Shown here: positions 1 through 11,282 of the stretch, in pieces
Position numbering within the stretch: position 1 is the first letter of the stretch
Layout of the letters: each line of letters begins with the position of its first letter
NCBI GenBank assembly: GCA_027627225.1
Contig: CM051036.1
Coordinates: forward strand, 36,044,426 to 36,108,425
DNA length: 64,000 bases
Direction: 5' to 3'
Source: Congeria kusceri
Lineage: Eukaryota; Mollusca; Bivalvia; Myida; Dreissenidae
The notes under the pieces: model-generated
What the model saw: only the letters and a program-made list of their open reading frames with translations
Databases searched by the model: none
Told to the model about the DNA's origin: nothing
Program-made: the position numbers and the translations under genes

Positions 1-447
1 TTAGAAAAATCGTAAACTTCAATGTATTAAACAATGGAAATTAAATGTATGCAACATAGTTATCAAAATAATTTAAAGTTACTGAATAGCAGATGCTTAT
101 GTTCAACTACAGTTTTATATGTAATCTGTGAACGGTGTTATCTTTATGTTCATGTTATCATTTATTCTTTATTTGCAAGAATGCGTCAAAAATAGCCAGA
201 TTCAGCTTGAATATTATATATAGTCATTTATACATGTTAAGTTTTATTAGCCGCACACGGATGCCTTATTATATTACTGCATAATGACTTTGTTTTAAAT
301 AAACATATTTTATTCCATTATAACGACTGCAATGAATGTAATTCCTTAAGCATCATGTCGTTAATTTGCTTTTTCAAATAAATTGTAGATTTAATAAATA
401 GTGCGTACATCGCATTTCATTTATATAGCTATTCAGCATTCATCCGT

Positions 448-510
448 ATCACTCTCACACACGCACACACACACAAACACACGCACACGCACACACACAC
501 ATACGCATAA
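448..510. repeat. (CA)n-rich microsatellite
   Basis: Imperfect CA dinucleotide run with interspersed CG steps, directly upstream of the SINE. Bases 1-447 hold AT-rich sequence in which I recognise no gene. Confidence 0.85.
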
Positions 511-522
511 TGTCAAATCCCT

Positions 523-718
523 TGAGGTCGCGGTGGCGTAGTGGATATGGTATCCGCCTAGCGATCGGGAGGTTCCGGGTTCGATCCCCACACTGGGAGC
601 GTTCTCAAGATCTCCCCCTAAAACACCAAGTACTGGTTCTACCCAGGAAACGGACTCGAGAGTGTCTCAATAAGCCTTAGGCTTTCGATGCAATCGAGCT
701 AAAATAAATAGGCTTAAA
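523..718 (+). mobile_element. tRNA-derived SINE
   Basis: The head resembles a tRNA gene. An A box (TGGCGTAGTGG, about 534-544) and a B box (GGGTTCGATCCC, 577-588) stand at normal tRNA spacing, so it would be transcribed by RNA polymerase III. The body that follows does not look like tRNA and ends in an A-rich tail with AAATAAATAGG, the layout of a SINE mobilised by LINE machinery. No clean target duplication was seen, because the LTR at 731 lies directly against the tail. It could in principle be a decayed tRNA gene, but the long body argues for a SINE. Confidence 0.75.
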
Positions 719-730
719 CTAAATCCCTAG

Positions 731-1639
731 TGTAACCCTCTGTTTCTTTATTTCAATAAATAAGAAATAAAGTCCAAGGTTGAGTTCGATATTTTCTATT
801 ATTTTCAATATATATTATATATAACCCGTGACAGTCTATTCCAGTTCTCAGACTCAACAAATCTGTAACTCCCAAGAGTCCGCCCTACAATAATAAAGAA
901 TAAACACATATTTAAATATATACTGCTTAACATATACAAGGTACCTGAAATAGATATTTCTGGTGCATAAAGTATGTACAATTCTAATCATAATTCATAT
1001 ATAGATAAAATATTCATAAATGACCTTGGATACCCTTTTGTGCCAAATCCATTATTTTAACATGAAAATAATGATATTTCTACTGGAACACAAAAAACAG
1101 GTATACATATAACATTTACCATATTACAATGCATACATTTCAACAGTAAAAACAACTTACCGAGTATATGCTACTCGTGGGCTTCTCGTTCTCCAAACTC
1201 TCGCTCCGTGCGGATGTGCTTGTGCTGCAACAGTATTACGTTATTAGTTATGTGAAAAGGGTATATTTGTATTAGTATTCTGACAGCCAGTTTCACATTA
1301 ATAAATTGAAAGATTTGCAAATGGCGCTTGGTCTCAATCCCGAAGGACAGAAATGAAAATACCAAACAAAACTCAATTACAACTGAAATGACCAAGAACT
1401 AAAACACTAAACATATACCTCAATATCTGTTCTTCCTCATGATAATACAATCAACTTCAATACTCAAAAGATTAAATAGATTTTAACAGATATTTTTCTG
1501 CCAACCGCAGTCACTTTTTTCAACCACTTCCTTTCCAAAAAACGACCCTTACAAACCAATCTTTTACCAGGTTACAATCCACCAATTTACAGAGAGTTTT
1601 ACACATGCACCGCATAACGAAATGCACCGCATAGTTACA
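731..1639 (-). mobile_element. 3' LTR of a Ty3/gypsy-like retrotransposon
   Basis: On the plus strand this block starts TGTAAC and ends GTTACA, a TG...CA LTR with 6-bp inverted ends, 909 bp long. Directly outside its high-coordinate end (1640-1656), the minus strand reads as a purine run (AGAAGGAGGGGGAGGA). That is a polypurine tract where one is expected just upstream of a 3' LTR. Together these fix the element on the minus strand with this as its 3' LTR. TTTATT motifs near 744-773 read as AATAAA-type signals on the minus strand. The element has landed next to the SINE tail. No 5' LTR is visible in the window. Confidence 0.75.
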
Positions 1640-1656
1640 TCCTCCCCCTCCTTCTA
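1640..1656 (-). promoter_or_regulatory. polypurine tract of the LTR retrotransposon
   Basis: Minus-strand purine run next to the TGTAAC start of the LTR; expected to prime plus-strand DNA synthesis. It is recognised by position and composition only. Confidence 0.7.
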
Positions 1657-2163
1657 AAAAGTCATCCTGACTTTTCCTCAACAGAATAATACAAATTATT
1701 CTAAGTCAGTACAATTACCAACCTTACTACAATACTACTCCAGTACACCTAAATCAGCACAATTTTCAATGATTTTCCTTATATAGGAACATTAAGCACT
1801 GAAAATAAGATTTATCATTAGAAAAAAAACTATATACACATTACTATATGCACACATATATTTATTGAATATATATAAAAGCTCAGCTGCTTCTATACTC
1901 TGTGCATACCTACAAGGAATAAAATCATAATTAATACAACTGCACCATCCACTCATTTTCAATGACAAAACACACAAGTGGTGCTGAAAATGAAATGTTT
2001 GTGGTCATTTTCTGTAACAAAATTACTCTATTTCGTCCAGCCAAAAGATCTCACTGAACAATAATTAAATATTGTTCCCAACTGGCCTTTCTAGAACCCA
2101 AAAGTTAAATTTTAAAATTGCACATACAAGCATTTAAAAACAACAACACATAAATCATCCCAA

Positions 2164-2546
2164 TCACTGCAACACAGTTTGAAATAGTTCAGCAGTAATT
2201 TTACTATTTTCCGCCTGTAGTTGCAATAATTTTAAAATACTCTGTTGTTGATTAATATGGTAATCAGAGTGCCAGGCTGGCTTCTTCCTAGCACGTGTTG
2301 ATCGTCTTGGTATAGACGTCTCATTCTCTGGTTCGGTGTTGAAACTTCTAGACGGTCTAGGTGGTGGTTTTGGTGGTGGTTTCGGCTGTATGGGTGGTGG
2401 TTTCCTGCTACATGTATCTTCTCTACCTGCTGACTGCTCATCTGTGTGCGAGTCATCATGATCTTCATCAGCATCATCATCATCTTCTTCTTCACTCTCC
2501 TCTTCTTCCATGACTTCTCTCTCTTCAGGTCTACTTGACTGCTCAA
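2164..2546 (-). pseudogene. C-terminal coding remnant of the LTR retrotransposon
   Basis: An open frame of about 127 codons runs from the edge of the miniature LTR element to a stop at 2164. In order it has an acidic Glu/Asp block, a proline-rich stretch (PPPIQPKPPPKPPP), then PRRSTRARKKPAWHSDYHI and a Gln-rich, helical tail. An RRSTR...KPxWHxDY motif is typical of the end of Ty3/gypsy or copia polyproteins. Its strand and position just before the polypurine tract fit the LTR at 731-1639. The frame is open up to the TRIM boundary without a start of its own, and no continuation was found beyond the TRIM, so the 5' part is missing. The stretch 1657-2163 has no recognisable coding sequence. Confidence 0.6.
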
Positions 2547-2548
2547 TA

Positions 2549-2694
2549 TGTAGTAGGGTGATGTATAAGGGACACTTATACTGCCTTGCTATATGAGCTA
2601 GCTTTTATAGCGACGCGGTAGAGCGTTTGCCTAGGAACCGGGAGGTCCCGGGTTCGAATCCCATTGTGGCTTGGGATTTTTTCAGCTGGGTTAC
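2549..2694 (+). repeat. TRIM 5' LTR containing tRNA-like A and B boxes
   Basis: Starts TGTAGTAGGG and ends CTGGGTTAC. A-box-like TAGCGACGCGG lies around 2608-2618 and B box GGTTCGAATCC at 2651-2661. The tRNA-like part cannot fold into a clean cloverleaf by eye, so it is a tRNA-derived promoter segment rather than a working tRNA. Confidence 0.75.
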
Positions 2695-2696
2695 TT

Positions 2697-2714
2697 TGGC
2701 GCCCAACGTGGGAC
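2697..2714 (+). promoter_or_regulatory. primer-binding site (tRNA-Lys type)
   Basis: TGGCGCCCAACGTGGGAC differs at one base from the TGGCGCCCAACGTGGGGC site known from retroelements primed by tRNA-Lys1,2. Its place two bases after the LTR is what identifies it. Confidence 0.75.
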
Positions 2715-2798
2715 AACCCACTGTGGTCTGTACGACATCCCACAGATGTCAAGGCAGATGGAAATTCGTGGAAGAATTTCATACATGGAGGGAGAATA

Positions 2799-2944
2799 TG
2801 TAGTAGGGTGATGTATAAGGGACACTTATACTGCCTTGCTATATGAGCTAGCTTTTATAGCGACGCGGTAGAGCGTTTGCCTAGGAACCGGGAGGTCCCG
2901 GGTTCGAATCCCATTGTGGCTTGGGATTTTTTCAGCTGGGTTAC
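2799..2944 (+). repeat. TRIM 3' LTR
   Basis: Base-for-base the same as 2549-2694. It is followed by unrelated AT-rich sequence. Confidence 0.8.
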
Positions 2945-4400
2945 ACTAGCACCATGACACAAAATACCGATGACCAAAATATGCATTTAATACGCGGTAC
3001 ACAGGCAGGTATTACAAAAAATAGGTAAACGAACCAGTTTGTACTTCAGTTGAATTGATGACGACGATGCTCACTTGTAAAAATAATAAACAACGAGAAA
3101 ATCTGCGTTTCTTTTCAGAATCCACCTGTTGGTAAACTATCTAAAATGAGGTGCAATTCGGTTATAACAATTTTATCGTTGATGTTTGTTTAATGCATGG
3201 AGAAGATAAATTTAAGATGGCACATATGATCGACAAGGTTATAAGTGCGCAGGTTCTTGTGAGTCATTTCGAAATCGAAAGTTATAAAAATCCTGTAAAG
3301 TGTGTAATATAAAATGATGTTTATTTTGTACGCTATGTCATATGTTTTCTTAATAGATGATACGATGTTCATCCAATGATCGTGTGCTCAACAGTTAAAA
3401 AGTCCAACTAAAATGACTACTGCAGTCCAAAGTATGCACAACATTTTCCAAGTTAATACATTGTACAATCAACATTCGAATAGTTATATATTATTATATT
3501 ATACTCCTAATTGTAATTAATATTTCAATCATTATAAAATGAAATACGCGGCCTTCCGTATTTCACCATAACTAATTTGTCACAGAACAGAGGACATGTA
3601 GCCACTGATCTAATGTATGTGTTTACTGCTATTGCAGTTCATTCCACTTCAGGAAATGTTCCTACATTAGCATTCGTGATTGGTATTAAGGAATGTCCAT
3701 AGATGAAATACAACTCAGTTTATAACATCACAACTGTAAGAATCTGGAAGAACTGTGACGAATACTTTTTTTTGGATAAAAATATAACGGTCACACCAAC
3801 AAAACTATTTTTTTTGAAATTATCATTATCTATCATTATGATAATGACAATTTTTATTACGTCCTAAGTTTGTTGTCAAGTTCATTGTTTCATTAAAATA
3901 TGCTGACCGTTATTGAAACAATACATTTTAAACCAAGTTGTTTAAAACGTATTACTTTACATACTTTATCAATACAGATAAGTTTATTAAGCGAGGCTTA
4001 CAAAACCTAAGGTTTTCGTGTCGAGCAAATAAATTCATTTGTATTCAACACTCACCTGGTATTCTATTTATCTCATCATTTTCTGTCTTTATGTTGAAAA
4101 TAAACAAAAGAAAATCACTAAATAACAATAAAAACGTCAAATGTCGTCACAAAAATACGAAAATGACGTCATTATAATGCGCATGTTTGCTTGTTTTCAA
4201 CAATGTAGAATACAGCTAAGTTTATCCCAAGGGGTGTTCTTTCGTCAATGCAGGCGTGATGATGGGATACAATATTATATTGCTATTGTATTGGTGTTTT
4301 ATTTACGGACAATACTGACATATGTGTGTGTAAATTTATAAAATAACTCTGTCACGGAACAATACAGGCTTTCAATAATGCTCTTGCGTATCTACAACCT
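2945..4400. other. intergenic, nothing recognised
   Basis: AT-rich DNA with only short chance open frames, lacking splice context or recognisable domains. Confidence 0.6.
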
Positions 4401-4459
4401 TATTAACTACATAATCCTAAATCGCATTTTGAATTTCATGGACGTCATAAATGTAGCGT

Positions 4460-7400
4460 GTTCATTTATCCTAATACTCATACATTGTCAAGCAAAACAT
4501 CTGAAACATACACGGTGACATTTCTATTCTTGTTTGAGCAATTACACTTTGCAAAGACCCAACATGAAACACTTTTCAACCGGTACATTAAAAAATCCAA
4601 TATTTTCCAAACCAGCATTTCGGCCGAAACGTTTAAAAGCTGTTCGTTCGGAATAAAAGTTCCACACGTCTTTAAATGTTGGCATAACATTAGTTTCCCT
4701 GAAAGTTTTTAATATAACAAAGTTTCTAAAAGCAAACCCAACACAAACGAGATATATGAAATATATATTGGCTAAACCTTGGTCGCATACCTTAAATTTG
4801 ATTTCTAGTAAAACGTTTGAAAGGTTTAAACAAGTTAAATTGTTTAAATGCACTCATTAAAGATTCAATTTCAAGAAACCTGTGTTACAGCTTATCTGTT
4901 AAATGTGTTCTGTAACATACACGCATTGAAGAAAAGTTATTTAGATATTCACCTCATCTGAATACACTAGATAACGCCACATATTTGGCGAAGAACGTGT
5001 GCATTAATTGATTATTATCTTCTAATTGGGATGATGTGTAATGAAGCTGATAACTTGTTTCTGGTTCGGACAAGCGCAAGCCCCAAAACATAGAAACAAA
5101 CTGTTGTTTTGTGACATTTTTATCACTAAAACTTATTGTATTTTGGTTATTGATTTTTTTTTTGTGTTACACGAACATAAATGTGGAAATTCCATACATT
5201 TACGCGAAAACAAACTGAACACTGAACAAATGTGTTTTCTTTAAATTGTTCTCAATCAAGCAGGCCCAATATTAAATGATATTCAATAACGACAATACAA
5301 CTGTTAGCAAAAGTAAGCACGATTTAAAGATGTTTTTGCACGTCACGATTTCGAAAATTAAATGTTTATTATTTTAGGCTTACAAACTAAAGCAAATCTC
5401 AACGTTTCTGTTTGGATACATTTATTTTTATCTTGTTTTTTTAAATATTTAGTTATCAAAATAGCTCCTCACTATAGCAACTCCTCTTAACGGGGTTTCA
5501 AGAATTTTCAAGCAGTAATATCAATGACAATGACTTTGATGCAATTAATCAGAATAGAAAGCGCAATTATCTCGCGGTTTCTTCGAATATAAGCAGTCCT
5601 AGTTTTTATCGGAAAAATTGGTTGTTACGATAAGTGGACATTTAAATGTTATTGTAGCTTTTATTTGAGAAATTTCGGGAACTTTCTAAGATCTATTAAT
5701 TATCATGTACGTATTTGTGTTTTGAGTATTAATCCTTCATAGAACGATAAAGGAAAGTACTTTTTGTAATTAATACTTCTTTAATACATTTATTTTATAA
5801 GAGTGTAGGAATGAATGCACATAATAAATTAATATTATGATTATGTTACAAAATGTAATAAAATATGCTACTAAGAAAATTAATTATCCTGATAAAACAT
5901 AACTGCTGGCATACTCGAAAAGTTTGCTACTTCACTGTGGTGCCAAAAAAACAATGCAGATGTCTCGTCGTTAGTTTCGCATACCAAGGTTATATGCATA
6001 TCAGTTTCATAAGAGCGAGACGAAATTGTAGAAAACATGTATGCAAATGACAACAAATTTAATTATTCTAAGACCTTTGCCGGTTGGCCCAAAGGCTTTG
6101 CGTGTGTTAATTAATAAAACATTCCAACTGACACTGCACGAGGAATGTTCAGAAATGGCAATTTTGTTATATAGTGTATTGCGAATATTGTATATGACAC
6201 TTTTCATTAAGCAAATATATGTTTGTTTCTGTATCAATTATGAAAATATTATGTTGTAACTTTTATCGTCTGCATGCTTCATTTTAGAAATAATTTTCGA
6301 TTTACGCCCAATAAACAACGATTTTAAGTTCCGATTGCCTTTCTAAATCATAGTAACATTACTATATGAAAGAATAATAATTGAAATAAATAAAACTGTG
6401 CATATAGTCAACATAATAGACATACTCGTATGTAACTTTTATACAGTGATAACTACGCACATTACTTGTGTACAAATTATAAACAAACGCAATATAAAAT
6501 ATTATAAATAGAAGGCAATCATAACTTTAAAATTATCAATTTAATGTTGTATTATCTGACTTAGTAATTTCAATCGTAGCATTCTGATCTATATCGGCTA
6601 ATTATTATACTGTTTTGACCTATTTTTTTCATTTTGAAGTGTAATGTTCCTTTAAATTACAGGTATTTATTAATGTAGTAGATATAACCAGGACGATCGT
6701 CTTGAACAACTAGAAAAACATCAGTACAAACATAATGCAGCTTCTCCGCACGTCCGTATGTTTTGTAATAGAAACGGTACTTAATAGCGAAAATGCTTTG
6801 CGTAGTTTGCTGGCTGTTCTGCTATTAGGACTAGCAATCATATAGCTGATTTATGTTGTCTGGTTAAGATAGAAACAAAGCATTAAGTTGAATATAATCA
6901 TTGATTGAAAATGTTCTTATCATTAATGTGATTAAACTGTTATTTGGTCGATTTTACAATTTTAAATCTAAAAAAGGAAATACTATTTTAAATCGTGAAT
7001 GCTAACTCAGCGACTTTCTATACCCCAGACTCCGTTTATCGCTACTTTCAAAGTGCACATGACTACAATGTTGTTCATTAGATTAACTTAATGTTTCCGA
7101 TTTACAGGCACGACGCTTAATACAGTCGGAGTGCAAATATCATATAGTTCATGCAAGTTTGTTGTCAATCATTATGTGTATTGCTTTAGAAACATTAATT
7201 AGTATAACACCTCACGTGACCACACTGTGTATTTTGTACATAGACCAAAACGTATATCACAGGGTAATATTTTTTCATATCACCCTCGCGCGGAGCTACA
7301 ATAGATCAGCCTTTTTTTCAAAACGAAACAAAATTGAACGACTATGCAACTTTTACCTTCAAAGTGCTGACGTTGATCCACGGCATTTTACAATTAATAT

Positions 7401-9580
7401 CTAGCTACAAGCATTTGAAATTTCTTTTTGTATCCACAATGCTTTATACTTTTTATTTCATTTTTTCACGTGAACCGTGTTAAGCAGAAACGCGTTGTGT
7501 TTTGGAAATCGCCATGACTGGTCAGAAAGTATCTTTAAATTCGTATTTTGTCTCCAAACCTGTATCCGATTATCAATATAGGCGCCCAAAATAATTTAAG
7601 ACATCACCGATGCATGGTTTCTTTAATTTTGTTTTTAAACACGACACAACACAACCCTATGTAAAAATATCAGTCCATTGAAAAACCTTATGTAACAATA
7701 TCAGTACATTGAAAATGTTGTGTCGTCACAGCACTTTTTTTTTTTTACAGATTATGCCACACATTTATTCGTTATGTGATCTGAAAATACATTAAACACT
7801 TTCCATCATTTGAACTGTATATTATTCCTTTTGAATCACACGATACCGTTCGCCAGTATTGTGCCATGTTTATAACCGATTTAATCTTACGCGCTGTAGA
7901 AACTTCATATCGATCACGCAATCTTGAAAATTGACACGTCTAAATATAGCTACATACACACACAGTGGTCATGCCGGTAAAAGTTTAAGGTCATGTCTGC
8001 GAAGCATTGGAAAGTAGGTCTACGGAAGACTGATTTTGCAACGTTGTAGCTACATAACTATTGCATTGTGAGATGGTAATGTCAAGCCTCGGCTTACGTA
8101 GCATTTATTACTAGAGTCTACATTAAAGTAATGTTGAACAAAATCACGAAGCTTATCATTTCAAGGTGTTATAGATCTACAGTACGGATTGTTCGGTATA
8201 ATAAAATTAATAACACATGGTTGAGAGGGTGATATAAATAATATTAAACCTTGAAAAGTCATACCATTTCTCGGGTTTATATTATTTTTTATTATACCTC
8301 ACTTCGTTTTCACATTGTAAAATCCCATATACCCATCCCTACATAATTCTGATATGTCATGGCGTTAGAAAGTAATATACACCGAGCGGGGTATAATTTT
8401 TAATATACCCCGCGCGTGACTCAAATATATCCTGCGCGTAGGCCTAAAAATAGCAACTCGGGTTTTCCGATAAATCCGTATTAGCTAGAAATCAGTAAGC
8501 GCTTATTAAAATGTATATAAAAAAATCAACGTTGATGAGCGCTTGAGTTTCCTACAATAAACTTATTTTAAAATGTACGACTAGTTTGTTCTTTGAATTA
8601 CAATATTTTTGTTCGGTATAATAAAATAAATATCAAAGGCAGGTTGAGGGGTATAGTAAATATTGCCCCCCTCGAAGAGTAATGTCAACCTCGGCCTTCG
8701 GCCTCGATTGACATCACTCTCCTCGGGGTGCAATATTCACTATACCCCTCAACTGCCTATGATATTTATATAATATCACCCGCTCAGCCATGTGTTATTT
8801 ATATATTATCCAACGATTATAAATACCCTCAAAACCGATATATATGACCAATTTTATGTTTTGAAACAAACATAAATGCAGTTACATAAAATTAATTTTT
8901 GTTTAGAATTCATTTTCTTGATTGGTTAAACGTTTACAGTATTGATCCAAACCTTATTTCGTATCAATTGACCCTTATTGACACTTTTAAATGCGCAGAA
9001 AAAGGATAAGGCGGATATTCTATAGACAAACATTTAAAAAAAACATTCATTCGTTGTAACCAGTTCCATTGATTCGTAAATGCCAAACTACAATGCATAT
9101 AAAGTCCCATTGAATTTTTAACTAAACGCTATTTTCCACAATTTAATATATTTTTATATCTCATCATTTTTATCTGTAAATAAATCTGGGTTATCGAAGG
9201 TAGATAAAGGGTACTTGAAACAGAATCGCATATGATATGATGCGCAATGAAATACTATTAGAAATTGAATAAACTTATCCCGGCAAAAGAACAAAGTTAT
9301 GTTATGTTTTATTCTCATGAATAGGGTATAAGCTGTAAAAAATGAATGCAAAACTATTAGATTCTGTATGTCAATTAGTTCTTCCTTTTGTTGGGCACAT
9401 TTTATAAAATTGCTCTGAGGTTTAAGGAGCTCAAAGTCAAATGGAATTTGACAGAATTCATGTACACTTGTGTTAACAAATCACACAAATTAAAACAAAT
9501 GCTCCTTCCGTTGGTGTTAATTGTTAATGAGGTCGATGCTCTTTGGATATTTCAAGATATGTTAAAACAATAAAATATTG
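4460..9580 (+). repeat. segmental duplication, copy 1
   Basis: Many blocks in this stretch recur in the same order and orientation at about 58.9-64.0 kb. Examples are 4990-5100 with 59250-59360, 5620-5715 with 60285-60380, 6041-6190 with 60755-60905, 6700-6770 with 61555-61625, 7030-7170 with 61870-62065, 9215-9310 with 62388-62500, and 9485-9570 with 63905-64000. Similarity is diverged (roughly 70-85 % by eye) with indels. No protein-coding gene is recognised in this copy. The last-exon GTPase sequence of the other copy is not visible here. Confidence 0.7.
8191..8814. mobile_element. nested palindromic (foldback) element
   Basis: The outer arms pair. GTTCGGTATAATAAAATTAA at 8191 and ACACATGGTTGAGAGGGTGA after it are complementary to sequence at 8770-8814. 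Inside, 8625-8770 forms a second long hairpin centred near 8698 on GGCCTTCGGCC, with arms of about 70 bases containing GGTTGAGGGGTATAG and its complement CTATACCCCTCAAC. GTTCGGTATAATAAAATAAA recurs at 8611. The arms have no coding capacity, so this looks like a foldback or MITE-type element with one copy inserted in another. Confidence 0.65.
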
Positions 9581-9626
9581 GTGTAAACCATTAAATTAAG
9601 CAACGAGTTATAATTAATGGTCAATA

Positions 9627-10390
9627 GGTATGGAACGCCATGACTGTCTTATGTCGTCACGTTTCGCGTTGTCTTGTTCAGGAATGTCTTATTATGCCAA
9701 ACATACGTGCTATTATGTTAAACATACGTGTTATTATGTCAAACATACGTGTTATTATGTCAAAAAGACGTGTCATTATGTTAAAATAGTGTTTCATCAT
9801 GTGCTAGGATCAGGTGAACTTGTCAAACTAATATGTTATTATGTCAAAAACACGTGCCATTATGTTAAAATATTGTTCCATCATGTCCTATGATCAGGTG
9901 GACTTGTCAAGGGAATATGTTATTTTGTCAAAAAGACCTATCATTATGTTAAAATAGTGTTTCATCATGTGCCAGGATCAGGTGAACTTATCAAACTAAT
10001 ATGTTATTTTGTCAAAAAGACCTATCATTATGTTAAAATAGTGTTTCATCATGTGCCATGATCAGGTGAACTTGTCAAACTAATATGTTATTATGTCAAA
10101 AAGACGTGCCATTATGTTAAAATAGTGTTTCATCATGTGCTAGGATCAGGTGAACTTGTCAAACTAATATGTTATTATGTCAAAAAGACGTGTCATTATG
10201 TTAAAATAGTGTTTCATCATGTGCTATGATTAGGTGAACTTGTCAAACAATATCTTATTATGTCAAAAAGACGTTTTATTATGGTAAAATGTTGCTTCAT
10301 CATGTGCTATGATCAGGTGAACTTTACAAAAAAGAATATGTTATGTAATGTTCACATCTTGTTTTATCATCGGGTAATGTCAACATGTCA
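9627..10390 (+). repeat. 84-bp tandem array upstream of the transposase gene
   Basis: Begins with a short unique lead (CATGACTGTCTTATGTC) and a run of about 20-bp subrepeats (TATTATGTCAAACATACGTG). About seven copies of an 84-bp unit follow, containing TTATGTCAAAAAGACGTG, TTTCATCATGTGC and GATCAGGTGAACTTGTCAAA. Equivalent points fall at 9767, 9851, 9935, 10019, 10103, 10187 and 10270. The array ends about 100 bp before the ATG at 10498. Lead and units recur inverted at 49.7-50.75 kb, again just upstream of a related coding sequence, so the array probably belongs to the transposon. Confidence 0.85.
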
Positions 10391-10497
10391 GATCGGTGTT
10401 TTGTTATGTCTAATAGCTTTGCTATTATGAACGTTTAGATTATAAACTGTTATACTAAGCGTGTCTGTAATTAAATAAATAACTAGTGTAATTTAAC

Positions 10498-10965
10498 ATG
10501 GAGAAGATATTGAAAGACATTGGATTAGAGCGACTTATACTTGCATTTAAAAATGAAAATATTTCGCCTGATATTGTGTGCAAGATGTCGTTATATGAAA
10601 TGAACTGTGTAGGACTCAGTGACAGGGGTGAAATCATGAAACTGAGGATAGCTTGTATTCCTTATGGACCTTCTAAACCAAGTTCGTTACCGGGGAATGG
10701 TGGAGGGGCACCTGTGTATGTGATACCAAAAGACTATTTAGAATATTTGATAAACATTAATTTTACTATAACTGAAATTGCTCAATTACTCGGTGTTTCT
10801 GAAAGTACAATCTACCGACGAATGCGAGCATTTAGATTAAAGAAACTTCTGTTCACGGAAATAGACGATGAGCAATTAACTGTTGTAGTAAAAGAAACAT
10901 TACAGGACTTTCCCAGGTGTGGAGAACGAATGTCAATTGAGATCCTCCGCCAGAAAAATATTATA
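10498..10965 (+). CDS. DDE transposase exon 1: SAM-like and HTH domains
   Basis: Codes for residues 1-156. Residues 1-55 (MEKILKDIGLERLILAF...) have the helical, leucine-spaced look of a SAM-like domain. After a Gly/Pro linker, residues 91-112 (ITEIAQLLGVSESTIYRRMR) form a helix-turn-helix like those of resolvases and IS transposases, presumably for binding transposon DNA. The exon ends after codon 156 at a good donor (ATA|GTAAGT, 10966) in phase 0. The ATG at 10498 is the first in frame. I chose it because the related remnant at 49.5 kb also begins its SAM-like domain close to a methionine. Function is inferred from the domains. Confidence 0.75.
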
Positions 10966-11035
10966 GTAAGTATGTCGTTCTACTGTATATTTCGAATATT
11001 GATATATGAACTAGTTTGGTAGAAATTGCTTGTTA

Positions 11036-11228
11036 AAGGGACATATCGACGGTATTTATATAGACACGTATTAAACAACACATTATATTGACGGAAAAAT
11101 TTATACAACGCCAAAAATGTTTTATTTTCGATACACGGTTCCAGCACGATTCGAACTCGCGCCTATGAAATCGCGCACTTAAATGGAAACATCCATAAGT
11201 TAGACTGCATTTATCAATAGCGCGCATG
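11036..11228 (-). mobile_element. tRNA-like repeat fragment, minus strand
   Basis: The minus strand shows a B-box-like GAGTTCGAATCGTG near 11145-11158 in a tRNA-like context. The plus-strand left edge TTAAAGGGACAT resembles the end of the inverted-repeat family at 22.7, 58.3 and 61.0 kb. No matching right end was found, so it may be a truncated or unrelated element. Confidence 0.4.
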
Positions 11229-11282
11229 CGCGTAGCGATATATAGTATATATATATGAGGCGTGTCGTGGGAAACCCGGGCT

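Larger units (their letters stand above)
2549..2944 (+). mobile_element. TRIM (miniature LTR retrotransposon) with tRNA-like LTRs
   Basis: Two identical 146-bp direct repeats (2549-2694 and 2799-2944) flank a 104-bp interior. Two bases after the first repeat, TGGCGCCCAACGTGGGAC (2697-2714) matches, apart from one base, the primer-binding site complementary to tRNA-Lys1,2. The purine run TGGAGGGAGAA (2786-2796) lies just before the second repeat. LTR, primer site, tiny non-coding interior, polypurine tract and LTR is the TRIM plan. Each repeat also contains a tRNA-like segment with a near-consensus A box and a perfect B box. Identical LTRs imply recent insertion. No target duplication was found, and the repeat ends in TTAC rather than a clean CA. 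Confidence 0.75.

Noticed and set aside
523..600. Genuine tRNA genes at 0.5, 2.6, 11.3, 22.8, 58.4 and 61.2 kb
   Set aside because: A and B boxes are present but stems are imperfect and each is embedded in a repeated element, so they are tRNA-derived promoters.
2576..2846. Small frames on both strands across the TRIM
   Set aside because: Chance frames over LTR and primer-site sequence; the retroelement structure explains the region.
4458..4853. Overlapping frames of 70-103 codons on both strands
   Set aside because: No domain and no splice context, and the frames are not preserved in the duplicated copy near 59 kb.
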